Shown here in pieces: positions 9,133 to 17,690 of a stretch of 64,000 bases of DNA (position 1 is the stretch's first letter; each line of letters opens with the position of its first letter). The stretch is from Acidobacteriota bacterium (GTDB lineage: Bacteria > Acidobacteriota > Blastocatellia > Pyrinomonadales > Pyrinomonadaceae), in NCBI GenBank assembly GCA_019639195.1, contig JAHBSI010000003.1, positions 1 through 64,000 of the forward strand, read 5' to 3'. A program made the position numbers and the translations under genes. The notes under the pieces were generated by a model, which was not told the origin of the DNA, ran no database searches, and worked only from the letters and a program-made list of their open reading frames with translations.

Positions 9133-9567
9133 TCAGGCTGCTGCTTCGCCCTCGGACCATGCCTCGCCATCGGCATAGACCTCTTTTTTCCAGATCGGAA
9201 CTGTCCTTTTAAGCTCCTTGATCAGCCATTCGCAAGCCGCAAAAGCGTCTCTGCGGTGCGCAGCGGCAACGGAGATGACAACGCTTGTCTCGCCTATTTC
9301 GAGCCTTCCGATGCGGTGCACGATGCCGACATTTGAGATCGCAAAATCCGTCTTTGCCTTTTCGACGAGCTTCCACATCTCCTTCAGGGCCATTTCCTCG
9401 TAAGCCTCGTAAACGAGATATTCGGTCTCAATGACCTTCCCGTCCTTTTTCGTGAATCTGCGCGCGTAGCCGTCAAGCGTTACCGTCGCACCGCACTCCG
9501 GCGGAACGACTCGCCGGGCGACAGACCCGACCTCCAAAACGTCGGTTGTAAGCTCGTAAAAGTCCAT
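9133..9567 (-). CDS. moaE: Molybdopterin synthase catalytic subunit
   Basis: 144 residues from the ATG at 9567; an in-frame TTG four codons earlier is less likely. The MoaE core is recognisable: 'GATVTLDGYARRF' where the family has its conserved GAxxxFxGxVR strand, 'VGIVHRIGRLEIGETSVVISV' (in two halves), 'AAAHRRDAFAACEWLIKELK' and the catalytic lysine region PIWKKEVY. With MoaD it converts cyclic pyranopterin monophosphate to molybdopterin by adding two sulfurs. It lies 22 bases downstream of moaD on the same strand and converges tail to tail with the S55 gene. Confidence 0.92.
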   Translation of the reverse strand: MDFYELTTDVLEVGSVARRVVPPECGATVTLDGYARRFTKKDGKVIETEYLVYEAYEEMALKEMWKLVEKAKTDFAISNVGIVHRIGRLEIGETSVVISVAAAHRRDAFAACEWLIKELKRTVPIWKKEVYADGEAWSEGEAAA

Positions 9568-9589
9568 CAAGATAGACAATAACTTATGG

Positions 9590-9829
9590 TTATCCGCCGG
9601 AAACGGCTGTAAAGACCGCGATCTCGTCGCCGTCCTTTACGATCTCTTTTCCCGAGGCATATTCCTGGTTGAGCGAGACGTGAAGCTTCATCCGCGAAAG
9701 CGCAGGGAATTCATCGATCAATTTGGCCAGAACTTCTCGGGTCGTCATTTCGGCGGTCAACGACATCTCATCGCTCCTTCGGCCAACACTGTCGGCAGTT
9801 GCTCCAAAGAATAAAACACGTATCGTCAT
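9590..9829 (-). CDS. moaD: Molybdopterin synthase sulfur-carrier subunit
   Basis: 79 residues with a ubiquitin-like beta-grasp pattern ('IRVLFFGATADSVG' at the N-terminus, 'DGDEIAVFTAVSGG' at the C-terminus). The terminal Gly-Gly is the site that is adenylated and then carries the thiocarboxylate transferred at the MoaE active site. It is immediately upstream of moaE. Other molybdenum-cofactor genes (moaA, moaC, moeA) are not in this window. Confidence 0.92.
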   Translation of the reverse strand: MTIRVLFFGATADSVGRRSDEMSLTAEMTTREVLAKLIDEFPALSRMKLHVSLNQEYASGKEIVKDGDEIAVFTAVSGG

Positions 9830-9865
9830 CTTTTTGACCGCACAACTCCCGTTCCTACACGAGCG

Positions 9866-9970
9866 TTACTCGCTCTTCTTCATCGTGGCCAAGCTGATCG
9901 CCTTGTCAAGTGCTTCGCTTTCAGGCGTCTGGACATCAGGTTTAATACCAACGCCTTCTATTCTGTGAGG
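9866..9970 (-). pseudogene. Remnant of an S41 C-terminal processing protease
   Basis: 34 codons ending in a TAA read 'RIEGVGIKPDVQTPESEA' and then 'LDKAISLATMKKSE'. The IEGVGIxPD pattern is the usual C-terminal end of S41 (CtpA/tricorn-like) proteases. No S41 PDZ or catalytic core lies upstream: the preceding in-frame codons belong to the 55-residue membrane ORF, whose TGA stop directly abuts the remnant. This therefore looks like the tail of a deleted gene, not a start-codon-bearing ORF. Confidence 0.5.
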
Positions 9971-10138
9971 TCACTCCTTAGGCGGTTTTGTCAGGAAAGC
10001 GGTGCCTAAAAGTGCGGCTCCGATAAAGAACGCAAAATAGGTCATGCCGTCAGCCCTTCCGTTGAGAATCGAATAGACTCCGGCGGCAATACTTAGTGTC
10101 CCAATGATCACGACGGCGATCTTGACAGAACGGTTCAT
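9971..10138 (-). CDS. 55-residue two-helix membrane protein
   Basis: Translation from the ATG at 10138 gives MNRSVKIAVVIIGTLSIAAG, a polar turn (NGRADG), then a second hydrophobic stretch 'MTYFAFFIGAALLGTAFL' and the tail TKPPKE. Two helices with short polar ends are typical of small real membrane proteins. It sits between thiG and moaD on the same strand, 40 bases downstream of thiG, and may be co-transcribed with both. No family was recognised. The in-frame sequence after its stop is the S41 remnant. Confidence 0.5.
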   Translation of the reverse strand: MNRSVKIAVVIIGTLSIAAGVYSILNGRADGMTYFAFFIGAALLGTAFLTKPPKE

Positions 10139-10178
10139 CACTTTCTTGTCTCCTTGGTTCTAATCGAGCAAAAGAATC

Positions 10179-10952
10179 TTACGGTCTTATTGCGCCTTGG
10201 ATCGGGCTTGAGGCCGATGCGTAAAGGCGTTTTGGCATTCGTCCGGCTCGGTACGCGAGGCGGCCGGCTTCGACACCGAGTTTCATCGCCCTTGCCATCG
10301 CTGCAGGATCGGGAGATTCGGCGATCGCGGTATTCATCAAGATCGCGTCGGCCCCGAGCTCCATGGCGATCGCGGCGTCCGAGGGCACACCGACTCCGGC
10401 ATCAACAATGATGGTCGCGTCCGGAAGCTGCTCACGCATTATTCGTAAATTCGCCGGATTCTGGACACCCATTCCGGAGCCGATCGGGGCCGCGAGCGGC
10501 ATAACAGCGGCGCAACCCGCATCGAGGAGTTTCTTGGCCATGATGAGGTCGTCAGTAAAATAAGGCAGCACGATAAAGCCTTCTTTTACAAGGACCTTCG
10601 CGGCCTCGAGTGTCTGCTCGTTATCCGGAAACAGCGTTACGGGGTCGCCGATGACCTCAAGTTTGAGCCAGTCGGTTTCGAGAGCCTCGCGAGCAAGCCT
10701 CGCGGTGCGAATTGCGTGATCCGCATCGTAGCATCCTGCCGTATTCGGAAGGATCCGCATTTTCGGATCCAAATGATCGAGAAATGATTCGCTCGAGCGG
10801 TCAAGAGGCACGCGATTCACGGCGACCGTGACCATTTCGGCCCCTGATGCCGTATGCGCGGCCTTCATTTCGTCATTTGAACGGTATTTCCCCGTGCCGA
10901 TAATAAGCCTTGATGAAAAAGTAGTGCCTGCGAGTACAAAAGTATCTTCCAT
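10179..10952 (-). CDS. thiG: Thiazole synthase ThiG
   Basis: 257 residues, full length for ThiG. The TIM-barrel motifs are clear: '[17 protein letters not shown]', 'AVNRVP', the Schiff-base lysine Lys97 in [10 protein letters not shown], '[17 protein letters not shown]', '[20 protein letters not shown]' and '[12 protein letters not shown]'. ThiG condenses deoxyxylulose phosphate, dehydroglycine and ThiS thiocarboxylate to the thiazole phosphate of thiamine. It is 62 bases downstream of thiS. No thiH, thiO or thiF is adjacent, so the glycine-oxidising and ThiS-activating enzymes must be encoded elsewhere. Confidence 0.96.
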   Translation of the reverse strand: MEDTFVLAGTTFSSRLIIGTGKYRSNDEMKAAHTASGAEMVTVAVNRVPLDRSSESFLDHLDPKMRILPNTAGCYDADHAIRTARLAREALETDWLKLEVIGDPVTLFPDNEQTLEAAKVLVKEGFIVLPYFTDDLIMAKKLLDAGCAAVMPLAAPIGSGMGVQNPANLRIMREQLPDATIIVDAGVGVPSDAAIAMELGADAILMNTAIAESPDPAAMARAMKLGVEAGRLAYRAGRMPKRLYASASSPIQGAIRP

Positions 10953-11014
10953 TTGCTTTGATTTTCACGCAAAAACAGGCATGAAGCAAAGTTTGCGGCT
11001 GAATTCGACAAAAA

Positions 11015-11218
11015 CTAACCGCCGCCGACGAAATGCACGATCTCGATGCGGTCGTCTGCCTTCAAGATGGTCTCGGGCCAGTCGGCCTTCCGAACTACGA
11101 TGCCGTTTAATTCAACAGCAAGCCGTCTCTCGGGCATCGCAAGCTCTTCGACAAGCGTTGATATGCTTGTCGAGCTTTCGACGCTTCTAGGCGTGCCATT
11201 TAGCGTGATCTCTACCAC
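11015..11218 (-). CDS. thiS: Sulfur carrier protein ThiS
   Basis: 67 residues from a GTG start. The beta-grasp pattern 'VEITLNGTPRSVESSTSIST', 'RRLAVELNGIVVRKADWPET' and the terminal 'DRIEIVHFVGGG' is that of ThiS. The C-terminal glycines are the attachment point for the thiocarboxylate consumed by ThiG. It ends 62 bases before thiG and begins 38 bases after the 300-residue gene upstream, leaving no room for a TPP riboswitch directly in front of it. Confidence 0.93.
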   Translation of the reverse strand: MVEITLNGTPRSVESSTSISTLVEELAMPERRLAVELNGIVVRKADWPETILKADDRIEIVHFVGGG

Positions 11219-11256
11219 GCCTTCATTGTATTAAAGAAGATGAAGGGAAGCGAACT

Positions 11257-12159
11257 TTAGCCGGGTGTGACCAGGCGGCGGGTCTCGAGCTCTTCGCCGT
11301 CGGCGATCACCCTTACAAGCATAGCGGCTCGGCCTGCTTGAAAATGCGGTATCTGCAAATGAACTTTCGCAAGGCCGTTCGAATCCGAGTGAGCGTGAAA
11401 GATCACCGGACGAAATGCCGAACCGACCACTTTCACCATTATCTGTGCGTTGTTTACGACGCGACGAGCGGTGCCGCGGCAAACAAGGATATTCAGAGAT
11501 ACTCGGTCGCCGCCCTTGAATTTGGTCTCGCCGAGAATATCGATCGACAGATTTTCGTTTCGCGGCCGATCGGTCCCTGAGAGTTCAGTTATCGCCTCGA
11601 CCGCATCATCCGGCAAGAGTTGGATCTCGTCGATTATCATCACCGCGTCCTCAAAGACGGGCAGATCGAAGAATTCGTCGTCAAGTTCGACGTTAGTTGC
11701 GGGCAGCGTGATCGCGGGAGCCTCGACCGGTGCGGCCTCAGGGCTTGAAACGGTGATCACACGCTGGGTCTCGACCGGTGCGGTCGGAACTGACGAGGCG
11801 GCAAGGCTTTCTTCGAGCGTTGCGCGGACCTCGGCCGGGGGCATTTCAGCCTTTGCTTCGACGATGGCCTCGGCCTTTGCCGCACGGGCACGACCCGTCA
11901 TCTGCTGCAGATCACTGATACGGCCTGCACGGATGGCCGCGCATATCAGCTTATGCTGACGCGAAAGCCTATCCGAAAGCGCAGCTTCATCAAGCGACCC
12001 TTCATTCAGGTCGTTGTAAGGAGTGCGTTTGCTGGCCAGAATGGTGCCTCGGTCGTAAACAAGCGACACGATCAGCTGCGACGAAAGGCCTTTGTCTTCC
12101 GTCTGAATGTGGTAAACCACACCATTATGCTCAACGTCGGTATTAAATCCAGAGATCAC
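11257..12159 (-). CDS. Conserved-looking protein with C-terminal beta-sandwich
   Basis: 300 residues from a GTG start without an obvious Shine-Dalgarno sequence. Three parts can be seen: an N-terminal alpha/beta region (1-95, beginning MISGFNTDVEHNGVVYHIQT), a low-complexity A/E/P/V-rich linker (about 105-185) and a C-terminal beta-rich domain (about 205-300) like the immunoglobulin-type folds that bind partners or act as carriers. No signal peptide is present, so it is probably cytoplasmic. It is the first gene of the minus-strand thiS-thiG run, but no link to thiamine is evident. The function is unknown. Confidence 0.7.
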   Translation of the reverse strand: MISGFNTDVEHNGVVYHIQTEDKGLSSQLIVSLVYDRGTILASKRTPYNDLNEGSLDEAALSDRLSRQHKLICAAIRAGRISDLQQMTGRARAAKAEAIVEAKAEMPPAEVRATLEESLAASSVPTAPVETQRVITVSSPEAAPVEAPAITLPATNVELDDEFFDLPVFEDAVMIIDEIQLLPDDAVEAITELSGTDRPRNENLSIDILGETKFKGGDRVSLNILVCRGTARRVVNNAQIMVKVVGSAFRPVIFHAHSDSNGLAKVHLQIPHFQAGRAAMLVRVIADGEELETRRLVTPG

Positions 12160-12231
12160 GGAAAAAGTGGGTGAAGATCAAGTAGAAATGCAGGTAGAAC
12201 GGGCGAAAAACAAGACCTTCGCCAACATTGA

Positions 12232-12260
12232 AGTTAACATAGCGGCCCGCGAACGGTCAA
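12232..12260 (-). promoter_or_regulatory. Possible promoter for the minus-strand thi/moa run
   Basis: Read on the minus strand, TTGACC (12255-12260), a 17-base spacer and TTAACT (12232-12237) give a plausible but weak sigma70-type promoter about 70 bases before the GTG at 12159. Only the -35 box is a good match. Confidence 0.3.
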
Positions 12261-12295
12261 CGTTTATTCTACAAAGAGACCGCGAACGCACTGCC

Positions 12296-12324
12296 TTGAC
12301 ACTCCTTGGGGCTTAACTTACGAT
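12296..12324 (+). promoter_or_regulatory. Sigma70-type promoter of the nuo operon
   Basis: A perfect TTGACA (12296-12301), a 17-base spacer and TACGAT (12319-12324) lie about 100 bases before the nuoA start. Transcription would begin near 12331, giving a leader of about 95 bases. Confidence 0.7.
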
Positions 12325-12365
12325 TTAAGTGTGCTTTAACGCCCAATTTTCCCGCATCTAAACCG

Positions 12366-12383
12366 CGCTTTTTATTAAAAGCG
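12366..12383 (+). promoter_or_regulatory. Hairpin in the nuoA leader
   Basis: CGCTTTT / AAAAGCG with a TATT loop, a perfect 7-bp stem in the predicted untranslated leader, about 40 bases before nuoA. It is not followed by a T run, so it is not a terminator. It may stabilise the 5' end of the long mRNA or mean nothing. Confidence 0.35.
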
Positions 12384-12424
12384 TCTTGCTCGAATTTGGG
12401 CTAAATTGATCGGAAGGATCACCT

Positions 12425-12907
12425 ATGTCCGAATTCAGCTTTTTTGACTATGTTCCGCTTGGAATTATGTTCCTTGTCGCGGCCGGTTTTGGTGTCAGCC
12501 AGCTATTGGTAACGCAGCTGATCGGCCCGCGAAAACGTACATCCATCAAGCTCAGCCCGTATGAGTGCGGAAAAGACCCTGTCGGCTCGGCCCGCGAACG
12601 ATTCTCGGTCAAGTTCTACACCGTCGCGGTGATCTTCCTGCTGTTCGATATCGAAGTTCTGTTCATCATTCCGTTCGCAGTTGCGTTCAAAAGCCTGCTC
12701 AAAGAACCTGCGATCTTCGGCCTGGTTGCCTTCCTCGAGATCATGGTCTTTATTGCCACCTTGATCGTTGGATACATCTACGTGTGGAAGAAAGGCGTTT
12801 TCGAATGGGGAGTTCAGTCGCGAGTGGAAGCGCGTGAGGAAGCAAAGCGGATGGCCCGCGAGCGAAGAGAAGCAGCAAAGTCAGCACCGGCAAAGATCGC
12901 CGCGTAA
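12425..12907 (+). CDS. nuoA: NADH-quinone oxidoreductase subunit A
   Basis: 160 residues, with three membrane helices (about 10-32, 66-90, 95-120). The conserved loop '[20 protein letters not shown]' between helices 1 and 2 includes the cysteine that lines the quinone-access region, followed by '[16 protein letters not shown]'. The charged C-terminal tail (about 130-160, rich in R, E, A and K) is longer than in E. coli. It is the first gene of the complex I operon, behind GGAAGG. Confidence 0.96.
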   Translation: MSEFSFFDYVPLGIMFLVAAGFGVSQLLVTQLIGPRKRTSIKLSPYECGKDPVGSARERFSVKFYTVAVIFLLFDIEVLFIIPFAVAFKSLLKEPAIFGLVAFLEIMVFIATLIVGYIYVWKKGVFEWGVQSRVEAREEAKRMARERREAAKSAPAKIAA

Positions 12908-12913
12908 ACAAAT

Positions 12914-13561
12914 ATGGGGCTTGAGAACACACTATTTGATTCGTTGCCGGATGTCGTGACCGTGAAGCTCGACGCCGTGGTCAACTGGGCCCGAAAATCG
13001 AGCCTTTGGCCTGCCACGTTCGGCCTCGCTTGCTGTGCGATCGAGATGATGAATACGGTCTCGGCCCGCAACGATCTTTCGCGCTTTGGCGCAGAGACAT
13101 TTCGCGCAAGTCCGCGCCAGGCCGATGTGATGATCGTGTCAGGGCGCGTCTCGCGAAAGATGGCACCGGTGCTGCGGCGAATTTACGATCAAATGCCTGA
13201 GCCTAAATGGGTTATCTCGATGGGAGCGTGCGCGACCTCAGGCGGGGTCTTCGATAATTACGCGATCGTCCAGGGCGTGGACAAGGTCGTGCCGGTCGAT
13301 GTTTACGTTCCGGGCTGCCCGCCGCGTCCGGAAATGCTCGTCCACGCGATCACAATGCTTCAGGACAAGATAATGAAGGATTCGGTGAAGGACCGCCGCG
13401 ATACTTTCGAGCCCGAGTCGAGAAAGTCGATCACGCCCGGAACATTACCGGTTACGGAAAACACCGCTCTTGAGCGTGAGGTCCAGGACGAGGTTCGCAA
13501 GGGCGAAGCGTCGCGGCCGTATTCGGTGCCGTCACGGCACGAACGCCGCCGTTCTTCATAA
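12914..13561 (+). CDS. nuoB: NADH-quinone oxidoreductase subunit B
   Basis: 215 residues. All four ligands of the terminal iron-sulfur cluster N2 are present: the adjacent pair Cys40-Cys41 ([10 protein letters not shown]), Cys106 (GACATSGG) and Cys135 (PGCPPRPE). This subunit hands electrons to quinone at the junction of the arms. A C-terminal tail of about 50 charged residues (from 165) follows the conserved core and is longer than usual. It starts 6 bases after nuoA. Confidence 0.97.
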   Translation: MGLENTLFDSLPDVVTVKLDAVVNWARKSSLWPATFGLACCAIEMMNTVSARNDLSRFGAETFRASPRQADVMIVSGRVSRKMAPVLRRIYDQMPEPKWVISMGACATSGGVFDNYAIVQGVDKVVPVDVYVPGCPPRPEMLVHAITMLQDKIMKDSVKDRRDTFEPESRKSITPGTLPVTENTALEREVQDEVRKGEASRPYSVPSRHERRRSS

Positions 13562-13575
13562 GAAACAAAGTTTTT

Positions 13576-14055
13576 ATGGCCGACAAATTGGAGTTCTTCG
13601 TCGAAGAACTAAAGAAAAAGAACGCATCGTGGGTTCGCGAGGTCAGGACGGGCCACGGAGAGATGACGGTCGTGGTCGGGCGCGACGATGTGATCGATGT
13701 GTGCACCTTCCTCAGGGACGAGCACACATTCGATATGCTTGCCGATCTCTGCGGAGGCGATCTCGGGCCCGAGGAAGAGCCGAGATTTGCGGTCAATTAT
13801 CACCTCTTTTCGACCGTGCACCACAACCGCCTTCGCGTAAAAGTGCTGCTGTCGGAGGATGACCCGAAAGTCGCTAGCGTTACCTCGATATGGAAGACCG
13901 CAAATTGGCACGAACGCGAAACTTACGACTTTTTCGGGATCATTTTTGATGGCCACCCGGATCTGCGGCGCATATTGCTTCCGTCCGATTTTGACGGGTT
14001 TGCACTCCGAAAAGATTATCCGCTGCGAGGATACGAACCGTATAGCTTGAATTGA
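13576..14055 (+). CDS. nuoC: NADH-quinone oxidoreductase subunit C
   Basis: 159 residues, a separate NuoC (not fused to NuoD as in E. coli). The family signature near the C-terminus, 'WHERETYDFFGIIFDGHPDL' followed by RRILLPSDFDGFALRKDYPL, is complete. It is a peripheral-arm scaffold subunit that helps form the quinone chamber. Its TGA stop overlaps the nuoD ATG by one base, indicating coupled translation. Confidence 0.96.
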   Translation: MADKLEFFVEELKKKNASWVREVRTGHGEMTVVVGRDDVIDVCTFLRDEHTFDMLADLCGGDLGPEEEPRFAVNYHLFSTVHHNRLRVKVLLSEDDPKVASVTSIWKTANWHERETYDFFGIIFDGHPDLRRILLPSDFDGFALRKDYPLRGYEPYSLN

Positions 14056-15278
14056 TGATGGAAACCGTCATAGAAAATTCCCCGGCCGCAGAGAGCGTCC
14101 TGGACGGAGCTCTTGAGACCGAAATGACCCTTTCGATGGGGCCGCAGCATCCGTCCACGCACGGCGTGCTGAGGCTCGATCTTCGCCTTGACGGCGAACT
14201 CGTGCTCAAGGCCGTGCCGGACATCGGGTACCTGCATACCGGTATGGAGAAGCTCTTTGAGTACAAGAAGTACCAGCAGGGCATCGTCATCACCGACCGA
14301 ATGGATTATTTGAATCCGCTCGGCAACAACCTTGCGTATGTGATGGCCGCCGAAAAACTCCTCGATCTTGAAATACCGGAACGGGCTCAGGTCATCCGAG
14401 TTCTTTTCTGCGAACTCCAGCGTATCGCGTCGCATATGGTATGGCTCGGTACCCACGGACTCGATCTCGGTGCCATGTCGCCGTTCTTCTACTGCTTCCG
14501 TCAACGCGAAAAGATCCTGAACCTTATCGAGGCCGCGTCCGGCGGACGTATGACGCCGAGCTATTTCCGTATCGGCGGACTGATGATGGATCTTCCGGCC
14601 GGTTTCACTGAGCGTTGCAAACAATTTCTAGATGGATTTCCGGAGGCGATGGAGACCTTTGACACGCTTCTGACCGGAAATACTATTTGGCACAGCCGCA
14701 CAAAAGGGATCGGCATTATCTCGAGCGAAGACGCGATCAGCTGGGGATTGACCGGCCCGTGCCTGCGCGGCAGCGGCGTTGACCTCGACCTAAGACGCGA
14801 CAACCCGTATTCGGGCTACGAAACTTACGATTTTGAAGTGCCGGTCGAGCACGACTGCGACGTTTGGGCCAGATATATGGTCCGTATTCGCGAATGTTAC
14901 GAGTCGGCAAAGATCGTGCGCCAGACCCTCGAACGCCTGAAGCCGGGCCCGATCAAGGCGAACGCGCCAAAGATCGTGCTTCCGGACCGCGATGATATGC
15001 GTAAGCATATGGATTCGCTCATTCACCACTTCCTGATCGTCGCCGAGGGCTTTAACGTTCCCGAGGGTGAGGTCTATCACGCGATCGAGGCGTCAAAGGG
15101 TGAACTTGGCGTTTACATGAAGTCCAACGGAGGACCGAAGCCCGAGCGGGTGCATTTCCGCGGGCCGAGTTTTGTGAATCTCTCTGCATTGCCGGAAATG
15201 GTCAAGGGAGAAATGGTCGCGGACGTCGTCGCGGTCATCGGTTCGCTCGATATCGTGCTTGGAGAGATAGACCGGTAG
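14055..15278 (+). CDS. nuoD: NADH-quinone oxidoreductase subunit D
   Basis: 407 residues from the ATG at 14055 (a second ATG follows directly at 14058). This is the hydrogenase-large-subunit-like component: 'TLSMGPQHPSTHGVLRLDL' carries the histidines of the quinone site, and 'PDIGYLHTGMEKLFE', 'YLNPLGNNLAYVMAAEKLL' and the C-terminal 'VAVIGSLDIVLGEIDR' are all conserved. The start overlaps the nuoC stop. Confidence 0.97.
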   Translation: MMETVIENSPAAESVLDGALETEMTLSMGPQHPSTHGVLRLDLRLDGELVLKAVPDIGYLHTGMEKLFEYKKYQQGIVITDRMDYLNPLGNNLAYVMAAEKLLDLEIPERAQVIRVLFCELQRIASHMVWLGTHGLDLGAMSPFFYCFRQREKILNLIEAASGGRMTPSYFRIGGLMMDLPAGFTERCKQFLDGFPEAMETFDTLLTGNTIWHSRTKGIGIISSEDAISWGLTGPCLRGSGVDLDLRRDNPYSGYETYDFEVPVEHDCDVWARYMVRIRECYESAKIVRQTLERLKPGPIKANAPKIVLPDRDDMRKHMDSLIHHFLIVAEGFNVPEGEVYHAIEASKGELGVYMKSNGGPKPERVHFRGPSFVNLSALPEMVKGEMVADVVAVIGSLDIVLGEIDR

Positions 15279-15317
15279 GACACTTACATTGGTTCCGGGA
15301 GATCCAACGAATTCATA

Positions 15318-15848
15318 ATGGCAGCAGTTAAACCCTCAGATTATACGAATCAGGTGACCGTAACGGACGAGGTCGCGGAATTCTCGGCCGATGTTATGGA
15401 GGAGATCACATCGCACCTCGAGAAATATCCGCCGGATAGAAGCCGTTCGGCCTTGATCCCGCTTCTTTTTCTTATTCAAAGAGAGCGTGGATACATAGAT
15501 AATCCGGGCGTGAATTTTCTGGCAAAGTTCCTGAACCTTGAGGTGACCGACGTTTGGGAGACGGCAACGTTCTACTCGATGTTCAATATGCATCGCGTTG
15601 GCCGCCACCACATCCAGATCTGCAAGACACTGTCCTGCAAGATCATGGGCGAGCCGGATATCACCGACCATATTTGCGGAAAGCTCGGCATAAAGCCCGG
15701 CGAAACGACGCCCGACGGCAAGTTCACCGTTTCGCTGGTCGAATGCCTGGGCAGTTGCGGCACCGCGCCGATGATGCAGATCGGATTTGATTATCACGAA
15801 GATCTGACGCTCGATAAGGTGGACCGGATCTTGAGCGAGTGTGAATAG
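15318..15848 (+). CDS. nuoE: NADH-quinone oxidoreductase subunit E
   Basis: 176 residues with the thioredoxin-like [2Fe-2S] fold. The four cluster cysteines are in ICKTLSC and ECLGSCGTAP. The N-terminal helical part ('RSALIPLLFLIQRERGYI') matches the family. It forms the NADH-oxidising module with NuoF, which here is separated from it by one unrelated gene instead of following directly. Confidence 0.96.
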   Translation: MAAVKPSDYTNQVTVTDEVAEFSADVMEEITSHLEKYPPDRSRSALIPLLFLIQRERGYIDNPGVNFLAKFLNLEVTDVWETATFYSMFNMHRVGRHHIQICKTLSCKIMGEPDITDHICGKLGIKPGETTPDGKFTVSLVECLGSCGTAPMMQIGFDYHEDLTLDKVDRILSECE

Positions 15849-15914
15849 AAGGTGTTACAACGCGGCCTCGCAGTGTGCCGTGGAAAGCCACAGCGTCTCT
15901 TTCGATAGGGAAGT

Positions 15915-16307
15915 ATGACCAATAGTGAGATCATTCGTGGGCTTTACGACGCGTTCGCCAAAGGCGACGTGCCTGCGGTTTTGGGTGCGTTCGATGCAGG
16001 TGTTTCGTGGACCGAGGCCGAGGGTTTTATGTACGGCGGCACATACAATGGGCCAAATGCGGTGCTCGAAAATGTCTTTATGAGGCTCGGCACTGAGTGG
16101 GAAGGGTTCGCCGCAGTGCCGGACAAGATCGTTGACGGCGGTGACGGAAATGTTATCTCGACAGGAACTTATTCGGGAAAATTTCTTGCCACCGGGAAGA
16201 ATATGCGGGTGCCGTTTGCTCACAGTTGGGAGCTGACGGACGGGAAAGTGACAAAGTTCACGCAGTACACGGATACGGCAGTGATCAATCGCGACCTTGG
16301 ACTTTAG
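15915..16307 (+). CDS. SnoaL-like / NTF2-fold protein inside the nuo operon
   Basis: 130 residues with the cone-like alpha+beta pattern of SnoaL/NTF2-type proteins: 'EIIRGLYDAFAKGDVPAVL' helix pair, 'VSWTEAEG', and the terminal strands 'FAHSWELTDGKVTKFTQYTD'. Members include isomerases, cyclases and many binding proteins without activity; the substrate cannot be predicted. It lies between nuoE (66 bases) and nuoF (56 bases) on the same strand, with no terminator seen, so it is likely co-transcribed. A role in complex I is not established. Confidence 0.75.
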   Translation: MTNSEIIRGLYDAFAKGDVPAVLGAFDAGVSWTEAEGFMYGGTYNGPNAVLENVFMRLGTEWEGFAAVPDKIVDGGDGNVISTGTYSGKFLATGKNMRVPFAHSWELTDGKVTKFTQYTDTAVINRDLGL

Positions 16308-16363
16308 TGCGGCATTTGAATTCAGCTTGAATAGTTAGGGTAAGGACAAGAGTTAAAAGCCAA

Positions 16364-17683
16364 ATGGAAATAAGGGCAATAGGCTGTGAACCGCTTCAGT
16401 TGAGGCGAGTGCTCGTCGAGAACGGGCACACGCTAAAGGTGTATCGCGATATGGACGGGTACACGAGCCTTAAAAAAGCGCTCGGAATGACTCCGGCGGA
16501 AATTATCGAAACGGTCAAGACGTCTGCCTTGCGCGGCCGCGGTGGTGCCGGCTTTCCGACCGGGATGAAATGGTCGTTCGTGCCGAAAGATTCGCCAAAG
16601 CCGAAGTATGTCGTCTGCAATGCGGACGAATCAGAGCCGGGGACTTTCAAGGACCGTTACCTGCTCGAACGCGATCCGCACGCCCTGATCGAGGGAATGG
16701 TCATCGCCGGATGGGCTCTTGGTGCCGCGACCGGCTATATCTATTATCGCGGCGAGTATAACTACCTCATCGATGTTATGGATGCCGCCCTTGCCGAGGC
16801 ACGCGAGGCAGGCCTTTTGGGCAGGAACATCCTTGGCTCGGGCTTCGATATGGACATCTTTACGCACACGGGAGCGGGTGCGTATATCTGCGGCGAGGAG
16901 ACGGCCCTGTTGAGTTCGCTTGAAGGTTTTCGCGGCCACCCGCGTATGAAGCCGCCGTTTCCGGCTCTCGAAGGGCTTTACGCCTGTCCGACCGTCGTCA
17001 ATAACGTCGAAACGCTCACCGCCGTGCCGGAGATCATCGAAATGGGGGCCGAAGCATGGCGCGACCTCGGAACTGAGAAGTCGGGCGGAACAAAGCTTTG
17101 GTCCGTCAGCGGCCATGTCAAAAAGCCCGGCGTTTACGAACTGCCGATGGGCTACGCCGATATGGAAAAGTTCATTATGGAGGACTGCGGCGGAATGCTT
17201 CGCGAAGATAAGAAGCTGAAGGCCGTTATCCCCGGCGGTTCGTCCGTTTACATAATGAATACGGGCCAGATCCTCGGCAAGAACGTGACGATGGACTATG
17301 AAGGCCTTGTTGCCGCCGGCTCGAGCGTTGGTTCGGGCGGATTCATCGTGATGGACGAGCGCGTCGATATTATGGAATCGACAAGGAACCTGACCCAGTT
17401 CTATAAGCACGAATCGTGCGGTTGGTGCACGCCGTGCCGCGAAGGAACGGATTGGCTTGTGAAGATATTCGACCGCATTGCTGCGGGTGGCGGCCGCCCG
17501 GAGGATGCTCAGGTGATGCTCGATCTTTGCGACAACATGGAAGGCCGCTCACATTGTCCGCTCGCAGATGCGGCGGCGTGGCCGATCCAGTCCGCGATCC
17601 AGCGTTTTCCGGAAGACTTTAAGAAATGGCTTTGGAATAAGACCGACAATGTCGAACAAAAGGAGCTGACCGTAAACGCCTGA
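16364..17683 (+). CDS. nuoF: NADH-quinone oxidoreductase subunit F
   Basis: 439 residues. The NADH/FMN-binding glycine-rich motif 'GRGGAGFPTGMKWSF', the FMN-site 'YICGEETALLSSLEG' and the [4Fe-4S] N3 cysteines (SCGWCTPCREG and a later Cys in GRSHCPLAD) are all present. This is the flavin subunit that takes hydride from NADH. The first residues, before 'VLVENGHTLKVYRDMDGY', may be overextended, but no better start with a Shine-Dalgarno site was seen. Confidence 0.97.
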   Translation: MEIRAIGCEPLQLRRVLVENGHTLKVYRDMDGYTSLKKALGMTPAEIIETVKTSALRGRGGAGFPTGMKWSFVPKDSPKPKYVVCNADESEPGTFKDRYLLERDPHALIEGMVIAGWALGAATGYIYYRGEYNYLIDVMDAALAEAREAGLLGRNILGSGFDMDIFTHTGAGAYICGEETALLSSLEGFRGHPRMKPPFPALEGLYACPTVVNNVETLTAVPEIIEMGAEAWRDLGTEKSGGTKLWSVSGHVKKPGVYELPMGYADMEKFIMEDCGGMLREDKKLKAVIPGGSSVYIMNTGQILGKNVTMDYEGLVAAGSSVGSGGFIVMDERVDIMESTRNLTQFYKHESCGWCTPCREGTDWLVKIFDRIAAGGGRPEDAQVMLDLCDNMEGRSHCPLADAAAWPIQSAIQRFPEDFKKWLWNKTDNVEQKELTVNA

Positions 17684-17690
17684 CATTGAT

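Noticed and set aside
10953..11256. TPP riboswitch before thiS/thiG
   Set aside because: The gaps are 62 and 38 bases and contain no THI-box sequence.
16631..17410. Minus-strand 259-codon frame within nuoF
   Set aside because: It is antisense to a gene with all NuoF motifs and has no recognisable protein features.
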